A stretch of 64,000 nt of DNA from Lamellibrachia columna (GCA_963662155.1 OY759266.1:59721010-59785009); one strand, 5' to 3'. Counted from the first letter of the stretch, positions 1 to 12,666 are shown. A program made the numbers and translations. Notes: generated from the letters alone by a model not told the origin.

Positions 1-3000
1 AGCAGCATTCTCGTTGTATCCAATGTAGTCACGTTGTAGCAGCATTCTCGTTGTATCCAATGTAGTCTCGTTGTAGCAGCATTCTCGTTGTACCCAATGT
101 AGTCAAGTTGTAGCAGAATTCTCGTTGTATCCAGTGTAGTCAAGTTGTAGCAGCATTCTCGTTGTATCCAATGTAGTCAAGTTGTAGCAGCATTCTCGTT
201 GTATCCAATGTAGTCAAGTTGTAGCAGCATTCTCGCTGTATCCAATATAGTCAAGTTGTAGCAGCATTCTCGTTGTATCCAGTGTAGTCAAGTTGTAGCA
301 GCATTCTCGTTGTATCCAATGTAGTCTCGTTGTAGCAGCATTCTCGTTGTATCCAATGTAGTCAAGTTGTAGCAGCATTCTCGTTGTATCCAATGTAGTC
401 TCGTTGTAGCAGCATTCTCGTTGTATCCAATGTAGTCTCGTTGTAGCAGCATTCTCGTTGTATCCAGTGTAGTCAAGTTGTAGCAGCATTCTCGTTGTAT
501 CCAATGTAGTCAAGTTGTAGCAGCATTCTCGTTGTATCCAATGTAGTCAAGTTGTAGCACCATTCTCGCTGTATCCAATGTAGTCAAGTTGTAGCAGCAT
601 TCTCGTTGTATCCAGTGTAGTCAAGTTGTAGCAGCATTCTCGTTGTATCCAATGTAGTCAAGTTGTAGCAGCATTCTCGTTGTATCCAATGTAGTCAAGT
701 TGTAGCAGCATTCTCGTTGTATCCAATGTAGTCAAGTTGTAGCAGCATTCTCGTTGTATCCAATGTAGTCAAGTTGTAGCAGCATTCTCGTTGTATCCAA
801 TGTAGTCAAGTTGTAGCAGCATTCTCGTTGTATCCAATGTAGTCACGTTGTAGCAGCAGTCTCGTTGTATCCAATGTAGTCAAGTTGTAGCAGCATTCTC
901 GTTGTATCCAATGTAGTCAAGTTGTAGCAGCATTCTCGTTGTATCCAATGTAATCTCGTTGTAGCAGCATTCTCGTTGTATCCAATGTAGTCAAGTTGTA
1001 GCAGCATTCTCGTTGTATCCAATGTAGTCAAGTTGTAGCAGCATTCTCGTTGTATCCAATGTAGTCTCGTTGTAGCAGCATTCTCGTTGTATCCAATGTA
1101 GTCACGTTGTAGCAGCATTCTCGTTGTATCCAATGTAGTCTCGTTGTAGCAGCATTCTCGTTGTATCCAATGTAGTCAAGTTGTAGCAGCATTCTCGTTG
1201 TATCCAATGTAGTCAAGTTGTAGCAGCATTCTCGTTGTATCCAATGTAGTCTCGTTGTAGCAGCATTCTCGTTGTAGCCAATGTAGTCAAGTTGTAGCAG
1301 CATTCTCGTTGTATCCAATGTAGTCTCGTTGTAGCAGCATTCTCGTTGTATCCAATGTAGTCTCGTTGTAGCAGCATTCTCGTTGTATCCAATGTAGTCA
1401 AGTTGTAGCAGCATTCTCGTTGTATCCAGTGTAGTCAAGTTGTAGCAGCATTCTCGTTGTATCCAGTGTAGCCAAGTTGTAGCAGCATTCTCGTTGTATC
1501 CAATGTAGTCACGTTGTAGCAGCATTCTCGTTGTATCCAATGTAGTCTCGTTGTAGCAGCATTCTCGTTGTATCCAATGTAGTCAAGTTGTAGCAGCATT
1601 CTCGTTGTATCCAATGTAGTCTCGTTGTAGCAGCATTCTCGTTGTATCCAATGTAGTCAAGTTGTAGCAGCATTCTCGTTGTATCCAATGTAGTCAAGTT
1701 GTAGCAGCATTCTCGTTGTATCCAATGTAGTCAAGTTGTAGCAGCATTCTCGTTGTATCCAGTGTAGTCAAGTTGTAGCAGCATTCTCGTTGTATCCAAT
1801 GTAGTCTCGTTGTAGCAGCATTCTCGTTGTATCCAATGTAGTCAAGTTGTAGCAGCATTCTCGTTGTATCCAATGTAGTCTCGTTGTAGCAGCATTCTCG
1901 TTGTATCCAATGTAGTCAAGTTGTAGCAGCATTCTCGTTGTATCCAATGTAGTCAAGTTGTAGCAGCATTCTCGTTGTATCCAATGTAGTCTCGTTGTAG
2001 CAGCATTCTCGTTGTATCCAATGTAGTCAAGTTGTAGCAGCATTCTCGTTGTATCCAATGTAGTCTCGTTGTAGCAGCATTCTCGTTGTATCCAATGTAG
2101 TCAAGTTGTAGCAGCATTCTCGTTGTATCCAATGTAGTCAAGTTGTAGCAGCATTCTCGTTGTATCCAATGTAGTCAAGTTGTAGCAGCATTCTCGTTGT
2201 ATCCAGTGTAGCCAAGTTGTAGCAGCATTCTCGTTGTATCCAATGTAGTCTCGTTGTAGCAGCATTCTCGTTGTATCCAATGTAGTCACCTTGTAGCAGC
2301 AGTCTCGTTGTATCCAGTGTAGTCACGTTGTAGCAGCATTCTCGTTGTATCCAATGTAGTCACGTTGTAGCAGCATTCTCGCTGTATCTAGTGTAGTCAA
2401 GTTGTAGCAGCATTCTCGCTGTATCCAATGTAGTCAAGTTGTAGCAGCATTCTCGCTGTATCCAGTGTAGTCAAGTTGTAGCAGCATTCTCGCTGTATCC
2501 AATGTAGTCAAGTTGTAGCAGCATTCTCGTTGTAACCAATGTAGTCAAGTTGTAGCAGCATTCTCGTTGTATCCAATGTAGTCACGTTGTAGCAGCATTC
2601 TCGTTGTATCCAATGTAGTCAAGTTGTAGCAGCATTCTCGTTGTATCCAATGTAGTCACGTTGTAGCAGCATTCTCGTTGTATCCAATGTAGTCAAGTTG
2701 TAGCAGCATTCTCGTTGTATCCAGTGTAGCCAAGTTGTAGCAGCATTCTCGTTGTATCCAATGTAGTCTCGTTGTAGCAGCATTCTCGTTGTATCCAATG
2801 TAGTCACGTTGTAGCAGCAGTCTCGTTGTATCCAGTGTAGTCACGTTGTAGCAGCATTCTCGTTGTATCCAATGTAGTCACGTTGTAGCAGCATTCTCGT
2901 TGTATCCAATGTAGTCACGTTGTAGCAGCATTCTCGCTGTATCCAGTGTAGTCAAGTTGTAGCAGCATTCTCGCTGTATCCAATGTAGTCAAGTTGTAGC

Positions 3001-3332
3001 AGCATTCTCGCTGTATCCAGTCAAGTTGTAGCAGCATTCTCGCTGTATCCAATGTAGTCAAGTTGTAGCAGCATTCTCGTTGTAACCAATGTAGTCAAGT
3101 TGTAGCAGCATTCTCGCTGTATCCAATGTAGTCACGTTGTAGCAGCATTCTCGTTGTATCCAGTGTAGTCAAGTTGTAGCAGCATTCTCGTTGTAACCAA
3201 TGTAGTCAAGTTGTAGCAGCATTCTCGTTGTATCCAGTGTAGTCAAGTTGTAGCAGCATTCTCGCTGTATCCAATGTAGTCAAGTTGTAGCAGCATTATC
3301 GCTGTATCCAATGTAGTCAAGTTGTAGCAGCA
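1..3332. repeat. 37-bp minisatellite array (about 90 copies, runs off the left edge)
   Basis: A unit of 37 bp beginning ttgtagcagcattctcgttg repeats head to tail from the first base to about 3332. Variation is concentrated at a few positions: tcaag, tctcg or tcacg at the unit end, ccaatg or ccagtg, and cgttg or cgctg. One truncated unit lies near 3018. Because 37 is not divisible by 3 and the unit lacks stops on the minus strand, it gives long minus-strand reading frames of 37-residue period. These are by-products of the repeat, not genes. Blocks of variants recur at 518 bp (14 units), for example the gtagccaag variant at 2211 and 2729, which indicates local higher-order duplication. Confidence 0.97.
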
Positions 3333-4598
3333 CGGGAAAGCGGGGCATTGGGTCTGCGATCCCACGCCGTATGTGTCCCTTGCCGGGGGAAGTTGCTGGC
3401 TGTGTCCATATTCGAATGATATAAATACCTCGGAATCACCGTGAGTGCCCGGGAGGGTGATTCGTCTGCTGATGAGCTCCTCACTCACGGACCAAATCAC
3501 CTCACCAAAGCACAAGTAAAGCCTCAACAAGGGCTACATTTCTTGAAGAATATTTCTAGGAGAAATGGGGGCGTACTCCGTCGTCTGGATAAACCGGTCC
3601 GTCGGAGCCTGAGGTCGAGGCTGAAGGTGCTATGCATGCTGGCGGGTAGAATCTTTGGGGCATGGCCTCCAGGTATGTCCTAGAACGTGGGGGCATCGAA
3701 TCAAATGGCATGAAGCCCTCCTCGAGATGTTCCTCCACAAGATGGAAAACCGCGGCTGGGCGGTGACTCGCGTTCTGGTGATCACGGTGCAGGGTGGCAG
3801 CCTGCAGATCCCGGACGCGGTGTTGTACTCATTCAATACTTGTGAGGTTGTCGATGCATCTGTCGTGCGAACTGGCCTTTCGAGGGGGTACCAGGAGAAG
3901 TCTTCTTCGGTGCCCTCATATTCAACTGGCGGTATGTTCCGCGCCTTTGGAATTTCCATAAATGAACTAGTGGTCTTTTCCGCGTTGGTGTGCGAATGGG
4001 GGTGGGAGGTATATAGGACCTTCTACGAAACTACTGCGTAGCAGTGGTGTTTGTTTGTTTGTTTGTTTTTCATCAGTAAGGGTAACCCGAGACCTTTGGT
4101 GTTTTCCCCAAAGCATTTGTCGTCTAAAACATATCGTTTCCTTCATAAAACGGATAATCATTATCCCCAGCCCGGGCACTTACGTTGAGTTCACTATTCT
4201 TTTATTATATTTATTGTTCGGTACTTTCAATATATGTTGTAATGGAGTATCAGTTTACACATTGTTTGCCCAGGCTGGAGGGCAAATAATGTGTTTATTA
4301 AATTGGATGCCACCGGATACAATTGTGCTCCGCGTTCTACAATGATGCAACCGTTGATAACGCAAAAGCGTTGCTATTCGAATGATGTGGGAATCGTCGC
4401 GATAGACAGGACCGACTGATCAAGAGGTCAGGGCCGAACAAGAAGCAGCACAACCTCAAAAACAGGCTGTTATCTGTGTTGCAAAAGATCTTGGTAAACT
4501 GCCAGCAATTGGGTTCGACAAAACTGACATGCCAACACTGTTGACCAAGTTACAGAACAACATGACCGACCTTGACATGTTAAAAGCAACCCAAATGT
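3333..4598. other. Unassigned unique DNA with possible coding scraps
   Basis: No recognised gene. Open stretches occur on both strands, the longest being 3655-4041 on plus (128 codons) and 3630-3959 on minus (109 codons). The minus-strand frames around 3243-3959 have a protein-like composition (Pro, Ser and acidic residues) but no motif I can name, and they fall in different frames. They could be a decayed gene or chance. A short TTTG run lies at about 4048-4069. Confidence 0.4.
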
Positions 4599-4725
<127 letters not shown>

Positions 4726-5305
4726 GAACTGAAATCCGACATAGTTATTGCAATTAAATGAACCGTGTAGGGCTTCGAAAAAGCCAAAAGTTGTGCAAAA
4801 GTATAAACAGGACTATAGCAGCGAATGGCCTGTTTTGAAGGCTAGTTCTGCGAGTATTACGAGTGCATTCTGTACATTATGTCGTGTGGAGTTTTCTGTG
4901 GCGCACGGCGGGAGATTGTCAGAGACACGTGAGCACAAAGAAACATCAGGACTTCGTTGCTGCTAGCGAGAAAAACACTCACAAGCAAATATCTGGATAT
5001 TTTACGCAGCAAAAGGACACGTCAACAATAAACGCCGAGGTGTTGTTCACAGAATTTCTAATTGAACACAATGTGCCAATCGCTGTTGCTGATCATGCGG
5101 GCCCACTCTTCCGTGCCATGTTTCCGGATTCGGAGATAGTCAAAAAGTATGGCAGTGGTCGTACGAAAACAGGAGCGCTAATAGAGACATTGGCAAGAGA
5201 AGATAGTAATTACATCGCCAATCAGATGCAGAACCAGCCGTTTAGTATAGCCACGGATGGATCGAATGACATGGACAACACAAAGTTGTATCCAGTGACT
5301 GTTAG

Positions 5306-5699
5306 GTAAATAAAATGCCAAAGGCGGATTCTATTTTATCCCCTCATTTTCTTTTGATTTAACATCTGTTATTAAAATTAATTTGGTATCCAATAAGGCA
5401 ATATGTATAGCTAAAGCACGCCTTTGTAATTTTGCAATTATCTTGAATCTGATGAAATTATAAGCTTACTGACTCAGCCAGACATATTCACATATCAGTC
5501 GTCTTGTAGTAGTTATGTGTGTAGTAGTAGCCAGCTTGATTGGTTAACTTCAGGCGTAGGCAATTAGAAGAAACTACTTAACGAGCCAATGGCACTGGCT
5601 GCATCTAAAATTACCAAATGATATTTATTTGACAGCTATGGCTGTCATAGTTGACAGCTGAACCTGTTATTTAATAGATGTTTTATTGATGTTTATTTT

Positions 5700-5773
<74 letters not shown>

Positions 5774-5780
5774 GCTTCAG
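5306..5780 (+). other. Intron of the hAT transposase, with a (TA)n microsatellite
   Basis: Donor GTAAAT at 5306 and acceptor ttatgcttcag ending at 5780 join the flanking hAT exons without frame loss; the split codon is AG|A. A pure TA run fills about 5703-5770. The TA tract begins only a few bases before the acceptor, where a polypyrimidine tract would normally be. Confidence 0.75.
5703..5770. repeat. (TA)n microsatellite
   Basis: About 34 uninterrupted TA units inside the hAT intron. Confidence 0.97.
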
Positions 5781-7471
5781 ATACTTCGATAACAACTTGA
5801 GGCGTGTTGTTTGTGTGCAGCTCAACCTACTGGAATGCGCAAAAGATTCGACACGGCGCAACATATTTGAACTTCTGGATATTGAACTGCAGCGTTGTGG
5901 TCTGTCATGGCAAAACTGTCTGAGTTTCGGTGCGGACAATGTATTTGTTATGCAGGAGAAGCATCAGGGTGTTGCTCACTATCTGCACAAAGAACACCGC
6001 GATATGTACATCCTTGGTTGCCCCTGCCATCTAATGCACTTGGCAGCACAGCGCGCGTGTAACAAGCTGCCAGCATCGCTGGATGAGCTCCTTGTGGATA
6101 TTTTCTACTATCTCGACAAGAGCAGCAAACGCAAGCAGAGCTTACAGTATTTCCAGTTGTTAAATGGCAAAGAAACTAAAAAGATTATGAAGCATGTCAG
6201 TACACGTTGGTTGTCACTCGGCCAAGCAATATCAAGGCTACTTGAGCAGTGGGAGCCAGTCACAGACTTCTTCAAGTCCGAGCTGGACAAGTCGAAACCG
6301 AAGAAGAAAGTGTCGGAGTCTGCGAGCAGCTCTCAGCCCAAGCCTAGATCACACAGCTCCACATCCACGGCAACCCTGGCACACAGTTCAAAGTCTACTG
6401 CACCCACCAAGCCAAGCCTTCGACTTGACTTCGTACCTGTTCAAACAAGCTGAAGTGGCCAAAATCGCCAAAGACACAGCTGACCGCAAGAACGAGAAAA
6501 GTAAAGCAAAGGAGTCGCACACTCGACTAACGCCATCGGTCGGACTCCGACTGAAACCAGTCGACAAATTGGAGTAAGTGCACCAGTTGATGGCAAATCC
6601 GCATGTAAACCTGTATGCACTATTCATGAAGGCCTTACTGCCTGTGTTTGACATCGCTAATGAAGCGTTGCAGAAAGATGAGCCAGTGATCCACGTCCTG
6701 CACAGCGTACTGACTGATTAGCTTAAGGATCTACTGATGCGTTTTGTGCTGCCAAAAGTGATGTGTGAGAACGCAAATGCTCTGCACAAGGTGCCATTTG
6801 CAGAACGTGTCTACCAAGTTGAGGATTCAAATCTGTTTGTTGGGACAGATGCCTCAGACTTCATCATTGAGCACAAGTCGCAATTGGATACAAAGTCTTT
6901 CTATGAATCTGTGAGAGCATTCTATGTGGCAGCAGTTGCGTACATGGTCGAGAAGTTTCCGTACAATGACCCGGTGCTCATTAATGCACGCGTTGCAAAC
7001 ATATCGGAGAGGCAGAATGCCAACTGGGATGCTCTCCGATACTTTGTGACTAGGTGGAAGTGTCTGCTGCCGGCGGACACGTCGATTGATCAGCTGCAGA
7101 CAGAGTTCATCAGCTGGAGAGTCAGCACGTTGCCTGAAAGTGTCATCACAGCCAGGAATGATGTGGCCTGGGGCAGGATGCAGCAGATGAAGAATGGCAA
7201 TGGACAGCCACAGTACGCTACACTTTGTTCCGTCATGCTGGGCATTCTGGTGCTGTTTCACAGCAACGCTGATTGTGAACGAATCTTTTCATTTGTGACC
7301 AAAACGAAAACTGCCTTCCGCCCCAGTACGTCTACCAAGACTCTGAGTAGCCTACTGCTACATAAAGTGTCCATCAATGCAAAAGGAACAACGTGTTTTC
7401 AGCAGAAACATTCTCGTGCCTTTCTGGCTACAGCTAAAAGTGCCACATATCAAAACCTTCAAGACAAATAA

Positions 7472-7736
7472 ACATTCACAAGTGACTTTAATGAGACAGA
7501 ACTGAAATATAATGTGTTATTTTGAATCTAATCTGGAAATGTTGATTGTGTTACAATATTATTATTATATACCTGAAATAAAATTTATTTGGAAAGTATA
7601 ATCTGGAAACGTTGATGATGTACATATAATATACTTAAAATAAAAGTGTTTTTTTTAACAGTTTGGGAACACAATCTGTAATTATATCACATTCCTATTA
7701 TTATTATTAAACATGAAAAACTATTGAAATATATAT
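7472..7736. other. AT-rich 3' flank of the hAT element
   Basis: No gene. A related phrase, aatctggaaa then gttgatg or gttgatt, occurs near 7530 and 7602, followed in each case by ATATTAT-rich sequence and an AATAAA-like motif. It is probably a decayed 3' end of the transposon. Confidence 0.4.
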
Positions 7737-7799
7737 ATGAGCCATAGGCCGCGATTCGCGCGAAAATCATTACTCTTTCCCATTTTCAAATGTTGGCAG

Positions 7800-8100
7800 C
7801 TATGTGACACAATGGATGTAACAAATGTAGAACAATCTTACAAAAGAACGGAAAAGCTAAAGGAGTTTGAGGAGTTCTGCGATACAGTACAACACAGACT
7901 GCTTAAGCCATATGCTACGCCGTGGCTTGCCATGCACGCCACTAGTGAGAGACTGCGATACAGTACAACACAGACTGCTTAAGCCATATGATACGCCGTG
8001 GCTTGCCATGCATGCCACTAGTGAGAGACTGAGCAGTGGGAACCTCTTAAAGCATATTTCAACTCCGAACAAACTGTCTACACAATGGACATAGGCACCC
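7800..8100 (+). pseudogene. Second hAT transposase scrap with a 76-bp internal duplication
   Basis: Frames around 7816-8090 read like the central hAT segment before the RWLSL motif. A Lys-Glu-Phe-rich lead is followed by a degenerate ATPWLAMHATSERL and then an E-x-L-K-x-Y-F-like stretch in another frame. The part from ctgcgatacagtac to the end of the serine/arginine segment is present twice, at 7877-7952 and 7953-8028, with only a few differences. The fragment is too degraded to say whether it comes from the neighbouring hAT family. Confidence 0.6.
7877..8028. repeat. 76-bp tandem duplication
   Basis: Two adjacent copies starting ctgcgatacagtacaacaca at 7877 and 7953 differ at about three bases, so the duplication is recent compared with the decay of the hAT scrap that carries it. 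Confidence 0.93.
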
Positions 8101-8157
8101 ATATAGTTTAGCAGCAGTCAAAAGTTTTCATATATTGATCTAGCACACGCGATATAC

Positions 8158-8553
8158 ATGGCGTCCAGGGGATCCGCTAAGTTATTCTTAGCATTATCGG
8201 TGATGTCGTTCACAGATTCACTGCACACGCCCACCTCATGTTTGACCATGTCTCCCCGTGAAAGAATAAACATACTATGGGAATGTATTGTGCTCATAGA
8301 TGTGTTGGACGCAGTTGTTGTATCTGCGCAATCTGCATTTTGCGCTCGATTGCGCTGCACACTCGAAGATCTGCAGATTGCGCAGATCCAGCAAATGCGC
8401 CAACAGATGCACTGGTCGTTTGATGAAAATCGTCTGCATCAGTTCTTCAGACTGGACTTTCAAGATAACAATTGGCATTTTTACAGGTTAAAATTTAAAC
8501 TATATTATCGTATCATATACTTCTTTGAATATCTTAATCATTATAACAAATAA
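8158..8553 (+). other. Unrecognised 131-codon open frame
   Basis: An ATG-initiated frame whose second half has a polar segment (LEDLQIAQIQQMRQQMHW) followed by SFDENRLHQFFRLDF, vaguely like the N-terminal region of Harbinger-type nucleases. After about 8490 it becomes rich in aromatic residues and reads like intronic sequence; a possible donor, CAG|GTTAAA, lies at about 8485. The similarity is weak, and the frame may be chance or one exon of a decayed element. Confidence 0.25.
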
Positions 8554-9290
8554 TACATGTTTTAAAATCACATTTCGCTGTCAATGAGCTCATTTTAACA
8601 CAAAACCAACAGGAGTGATGTATTTTTTAATGACATGATTAGGCTTAGCTATTTTGAAAATGGCCTGTGGGCTCTACTTCAAGAATCTATGCCGTCTGGT
8701 TGGTATTATGGCAGTAGCCCCTACTAAATATTTCATTTAAGCCAGACTTATGCTAGAAGTTACCTATCTACGTCATCCGTTTAAGCCAGACTTAAGCTCA
8801 TGGGGCTTGCTTTCCTTGGATAAATATAGCATAATTCACTAGGGTTAGTGTAAAGGCAAAAGTTTAGGCTCGTTCATGTGAGATCGATCTGGAAACAGCC
8901 GACCTCAGTGGTTCTTTGATATCCCAAATTGAGACGGGACCGACATTACCGACTGACAGTTACGAGGGATACACAGTCAACAACATTGAGAGCCAGGTTT
9001 ATGTTGAGAGCCAGGTTTATACACCAAATGTACCATGTCTGGTTTGCATCTTGAATTCAGAACTTTGGCATGAAAGGCGGATGTGCTAATCACTACATTT
9101 ACATTTTTGGGTTTTGTAATATAAGTACACAATGTCAATTAGTTATGTCATACTGTTCCTCTTTCTATGGTGTATGTATTTCTATGATGCATTTTAGGGT
9201 TCCAGTGTCTCACCTACTGACACACAGCCTTACACCAAAGTACATCCATGAAAGCGTAGTTTTAGGAGAAAACTTGCAAAATCTCGCATC
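8554..9290. other. No gene seen
   Basis: AT-rich sequence without a convincing frame. Two small repeats are visible: tttaagccagactta near 8738 and 8780, and a tandem pair of gagagccaggtttat near 8990-9019. Confidence 0.5.
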
Positions 9291-9810
9291 ATGACAGACA
9301 CATCTGAGAAAGATGCACTGTACGCACAATGCCAAAACAAACTGCATGGCTGCGAGGTCAACTACAGCAACTCTCTGAGAGAAATGGTTACACTCTCATG
9401 GCCACTCTCAAGGCCACGCTCATGGCCACTCTCTGGTGAAACTACAAGAGGTATTTGTCATCCCAAGGACTGAGATGGTGAAACTACAAGAGGTATTTGT
9501 CATCCCAAGGACTGAGATGGTGAAACTACAAGAGGTATTTGTCATCCCAAGGACTGAGATGGTGAAACTACAAGAACAAGACGATGACATTGCCCAAGTG
9601 CTACCTACAAGCGGACCAGAAGCCAACACAAGGTGTGGACATCAATCAGCTGGTATTACCAACTCAGTATTGATCGCAAGGCACGATGCTGCTGGACATC
9701 AAGGTTCAGAATGCACGTTGACATTAGTGAAGATGCGCTGCTACTGGCCAACGATGACGTACAGAAATGGTGTGACAAGTATGAGCGATGTTCTTTGGCT
9801 AAAGACATAT
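9291..9810 (+). pseudogene. Ty3/Gypsy integrase zinc-binding scrap with a 42-bp repeat
   Basis: The frame from 9436 contains a typical retroelement integrase N-terminal zinc-binding segment. HDAAGHQGSE (about 9683) is followed by a Leu/Val helix and the RCYWPTM motif (about 9735). After a frameshift the DNA continues with the matching Trp-Cys...Cys segment (about 9768-9800), except that one cysteine codon now reads Tyr. Upstream, the frame is filled with three and a third copies of a 42-bp unit. Neither reverse transcriptase nor an LTR lies beside it, so this is a fragment. Confidence 0.72.
9436..9576. repeat. 42-bp tandem repeat (14 codons) in the integrase scrap
   Basis: Units start with gtgaaactacaagaggtatt at 9436, 9478 and 9520, and a partial one at 9562. 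The copies are essentially identical, so the expansion is young. At 42 bp it preserves the reading frame and encodes a 14-residue repeat. Confidence 0.95.
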
Positions 9811-10283
9811 AATGGTTATTATTTTCGATTCGTAGGCCTATTGGTCCAGTACATCGTCATCATAGCAGATCTATTCCATACATGTATTTTATTAAGTTCC
9901 AGATTCAACAGGGTGTGACATTTTAAAATAATAAACGTTGATGCTAGTTGACTCGTTTAATAAGTTCTATAAACTGCATATTGTCATATAAGACAGTGCT
10001 GCAAGCACACAGTGGCTTCTACAGCGTTCTTGGACTTAGTGCAGCGGGCGGTGATCGCTGTTGTTTAGTAGCTCCCTGGTGGCAGATATGGGAACACCTA
10101 ACGTGTCTCGCGTACAACAGTCCGAAATCGTGGACCCCGACCACCGCGTTATAACGAGGCGCGACTGTAGTGCTTAAATATTCAACAAATACAATACAAA
10201 TTACGCCAAAATGGCCTTCTATGCATATCATTTGTACAAACCTTAACCCACTAAAGCCGTTAATCCGGTATATAATTGGCATT
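9811..10283. other. No gene seen
   Basis: Contains AATAAA-like motifs near 9930 and a stretch (about 10010-10165) with a protein-like minus-strand frame that I cannot assign. It is probably repeat-derived. Confidence 0.4.
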
Positions 10284-10674
10284 ATGTCATATTGGACAAA
10301 ATGTCAAAAAAATCAATCAGAAGTGAAACACTTGCAAAATGTTGCAAATGGTAATGAGAACAACGAACTGACAGGCATGGCAAGGCATGAATTGATAGTG
10401 AATGATAATGATGGTCAAAAATCTTCACCATCTTCATCTGATGAACGTGATGAAAATGATGATGAGCATGGTGGAAATGATCTCCATTCTTTGTTAGCTA
10501 GATGGGCAATAGAAAATAGGATCATCCACACCGCTCTAGGACAACAGACTTTTCCACCCTGATCTACCTAAATATCCCAGAACCCTTTTATTAACTATAA
10601 AGGTTGATGGCATCAAACCAACAGCTGGTGGTTTACACTACCATTTTGGAATAGCTGCCGCAATCAAGTCTGCA

Positions 10675-10985
10675 CTTGCTCTTGATCCCAAGCTGAACAA
10701 CTGTGGCACTATACAGCTGTGACACTATACAGCTGTGACACTTGCTCTTGATCCCAAGCTGAACAACTGTGACACTATACAGCTGTGACACTATACAGCT
10801 GTGACACTTGCTCTTGATCCCAAGCTGAACAACTGTGACACTACACAGCTGTGACACTATACAGCTGTGACACTATACAGCTGTGACACTTGCTCTTGAT
10901 CCCAAGTTGAACAACTGTGACACTACACAGCTGTGACACTTGCTCTTGATCCCAAGCTGAACAACTGTGACACTATACAGCTGCA
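10675..10985. repeat. Compound tandem repeat (about 66-bp unit with 16-bp sub-repeat) in the tnp2 gene
   Basis: The phrase cttgctcttgatcccaag recurs at 10675, 10738, 10804, 10886 and 10937. Between these, a 16-bp sub-unit (gacactatacagctgt) is present one to three times. The coding sequence of the transposase resumes in frame at about 10977, so the expansion was born from the coding DNA itself. Confidence 0.92.
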
Positions 10986-11640
10986 GTTAAATGTTGATGG
11001 GCTTCCATTATTCAAGAGCAGCAATGAACAGTTTTCGCCTATTTTGGGGCGATTGGCACAGTCAAGCAAAGCAGAACCATTTCCAATTGATTTATTTCCT
11101 GGAAAGTCAAAGCCATGTGATCCTGAGGAGTTTCTACAGGATTTTGTGGAAGAAATGGCTGATCTTCAAATAATTTTGTTAATTACAATTGTTAAATGTT
11201 CAACATATCCATATCAAGTTTTGTGTGTGATGCTTCCAGCACGTGCTTACATCAAATCTGTCAAGTCCCATTCTGGTTAATCAGGTTATGATAAATGTAC
11301 CCAGGCAGGAGAGTACAGGGGAAAGATGACATTTCCAGAAATTGATGTCCCATTGCGTACATACATATCATTGGATGAAATGGTGGATGAAGAGCACCAC
11401 GTACTGCCGTGTGCATTGAGGTGGCTGTCACCATCTCTGGGCTTGGTTTCTCAATTCACATTGTATTACATGCACCTAGTCTGCCTTGGTGTGATGAAGT
11501 CTCCTCTTACTGTGGATGAAGGGCCCTCTCCAGTGTCGTTTAGGGGGTCAGGCAAAAACAAACAGAATGTCTTCTGTCTATGCATCGACACATTCCACAG
11601 GAATTTGCCAGAAAGCCCAGGGCTCTTGCGGAAACTGAAA

Positions 11641-11668
11641 GGTGGAAGGTGGAAGGTGGAAGGTGGAA
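11641..11668. repeat. 7-bp tandem repeat ggtggaa x4 in the tnp2 gene
   Basis: Four perfect ggtggaa units lie exactly in the RWK...EFR region of the transposase and add about seven residues to what is normally a continuous motif. Confidence 0.9.
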
Positions 11669-12018
11669 GGCTGCTGAATTTAGGCTTTTTCTGTTGTATA
11701 CAGATCCAGTTGCTTTGATAGACAAAATAGCTAAAGAATTGTTTGAAAAATTTCTATTACTATCAGTTGCCATCCACCTACTTGCAAATCATACTTCAGC
11801 TACTAGTATCCCCTTGTGTGACTATGCTCTGAGTTCTTTTTGTTCAACACTTTTCTCAGTTGTATGGACCAGATAAGGTCACATACAATATTCACTGCTA
11901 AGTTCATTTAGCTGAAAAGGTGAAAGTTCATGGTAATCTTGATATGTTCTCTGCATTTCCATTTGAAAGTTTCCATGGTCGTCTAAAAAAAGGTTAGGAA
12001 GCCAAACTTTGTGTCCAG

Positions 12019-12666
12019 CAAGTGATCAAGAGAATAGTAGAGAAGTCCACATTACCAGCAGTGGTTCAAGTGATCATGTGAATAGCAGAGGAGTCCACAT
12101 TACTAGCTGTGGTTCAAGTGATCATGTGAATAGCAGAGGTAGTTAAAGTGATCATGTGAGTAGCAGAGGATTCCACATTACCAGCTATGGTTCAAGTGAT
12201 TATGTGAATAGCAGAGGAGTCCATATTACCAGCTGTGGTTCAAGTGATCATGTGAATAGCAGAGAAGTCCACATTACCAGCTGTGGTTCAAGTGATCATG
12301 TGAGTAGCAGAGGATTCCACATTACCAGCTGTGGTTCAAGTGATCATGCGAATAGCAGAGAAGTCCACATTACCAGCTGTGGTTCAAGTGATCATGTGAG
12401 TAGCAGAGGATTCCACATTACCAGCTATGGTTCAAGTGATTATGTGAATAGCAGAGGAGTCCATATTACCAGCTGTGGTTCAAGTGATCATGTGAATAGC
12501 AGAGAAGTCCACATTACCAGCTGTGGTTCAAGTGATCATGCGAATAGCAGAGAAGTCCACATTACCAGCTGTGGTTCAAGTGATCATGTGAATAGCAGAA
12601 GTCCACATTACCAGCTGTGGTTCAAGTGATCATGCGAATAGCAGAGAAGTCCACATTACAAGCTGT
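12019..12666. repeat. 48-bp tandem repeat (13 copies) in the tnp2 gene
   Basis: The unit of 48 bp, including gtccacattaccagctgtgg and ttcaagtgatcatgtgaata, is repeated about 13 times. It derives from coding sequence near 12019-12066. Being 16 codons long it keeps all frames, so an unrelated frame stays open for 157 codons (12156-12629), while the original transposase frame carries TGA in most units and CGA in some. The transposase frame resumes at about 12617. Confidence 0.95.

Larger units (their letters stand above)
4748..7471 (+). pseudogene. hAT-superfamily transposase, decayed, with one intron
   Basis: Three plus-strand blocks form one hAT transposase. The first (about 4764-5305) has a BED-like zinc finger whose C-x2-C is at about 4870 and whose H-x4-H follows after a frameshift near 4915. 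The second (5781-6430) has the catalytic-core region with FGADN (5930) and the conserved TRWLSL (6200). After another frameshift near 6420 the third block runs to 7471 and ends with the dimerisation segment containing NADCERIFSF (about 7267). In-frame stops at 6575-6577 and 6719-6721 interrupt the third block. The two parts around 5305 and 5781 join in phase across a GT-AG intron. Two frameshifts and two stops make it non-functional. I did not find terminal inverted repeats. Confidence 0.88.

Noticed and set aside
1..3332. Many minus-strand reading frames of up to 170 codons
   Set aside because: They have the 37-residue period of a stop-free 37-bp repeat and overlap each other in several frames. 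No splice signals or non-repeat coding context.
12156..12629. 157-codon frame with a 16-residue repeat
   Set aside because: It is a side frame of a 48-bp expansion of tnp2 coding DNA. The original transposase frame is a different one.
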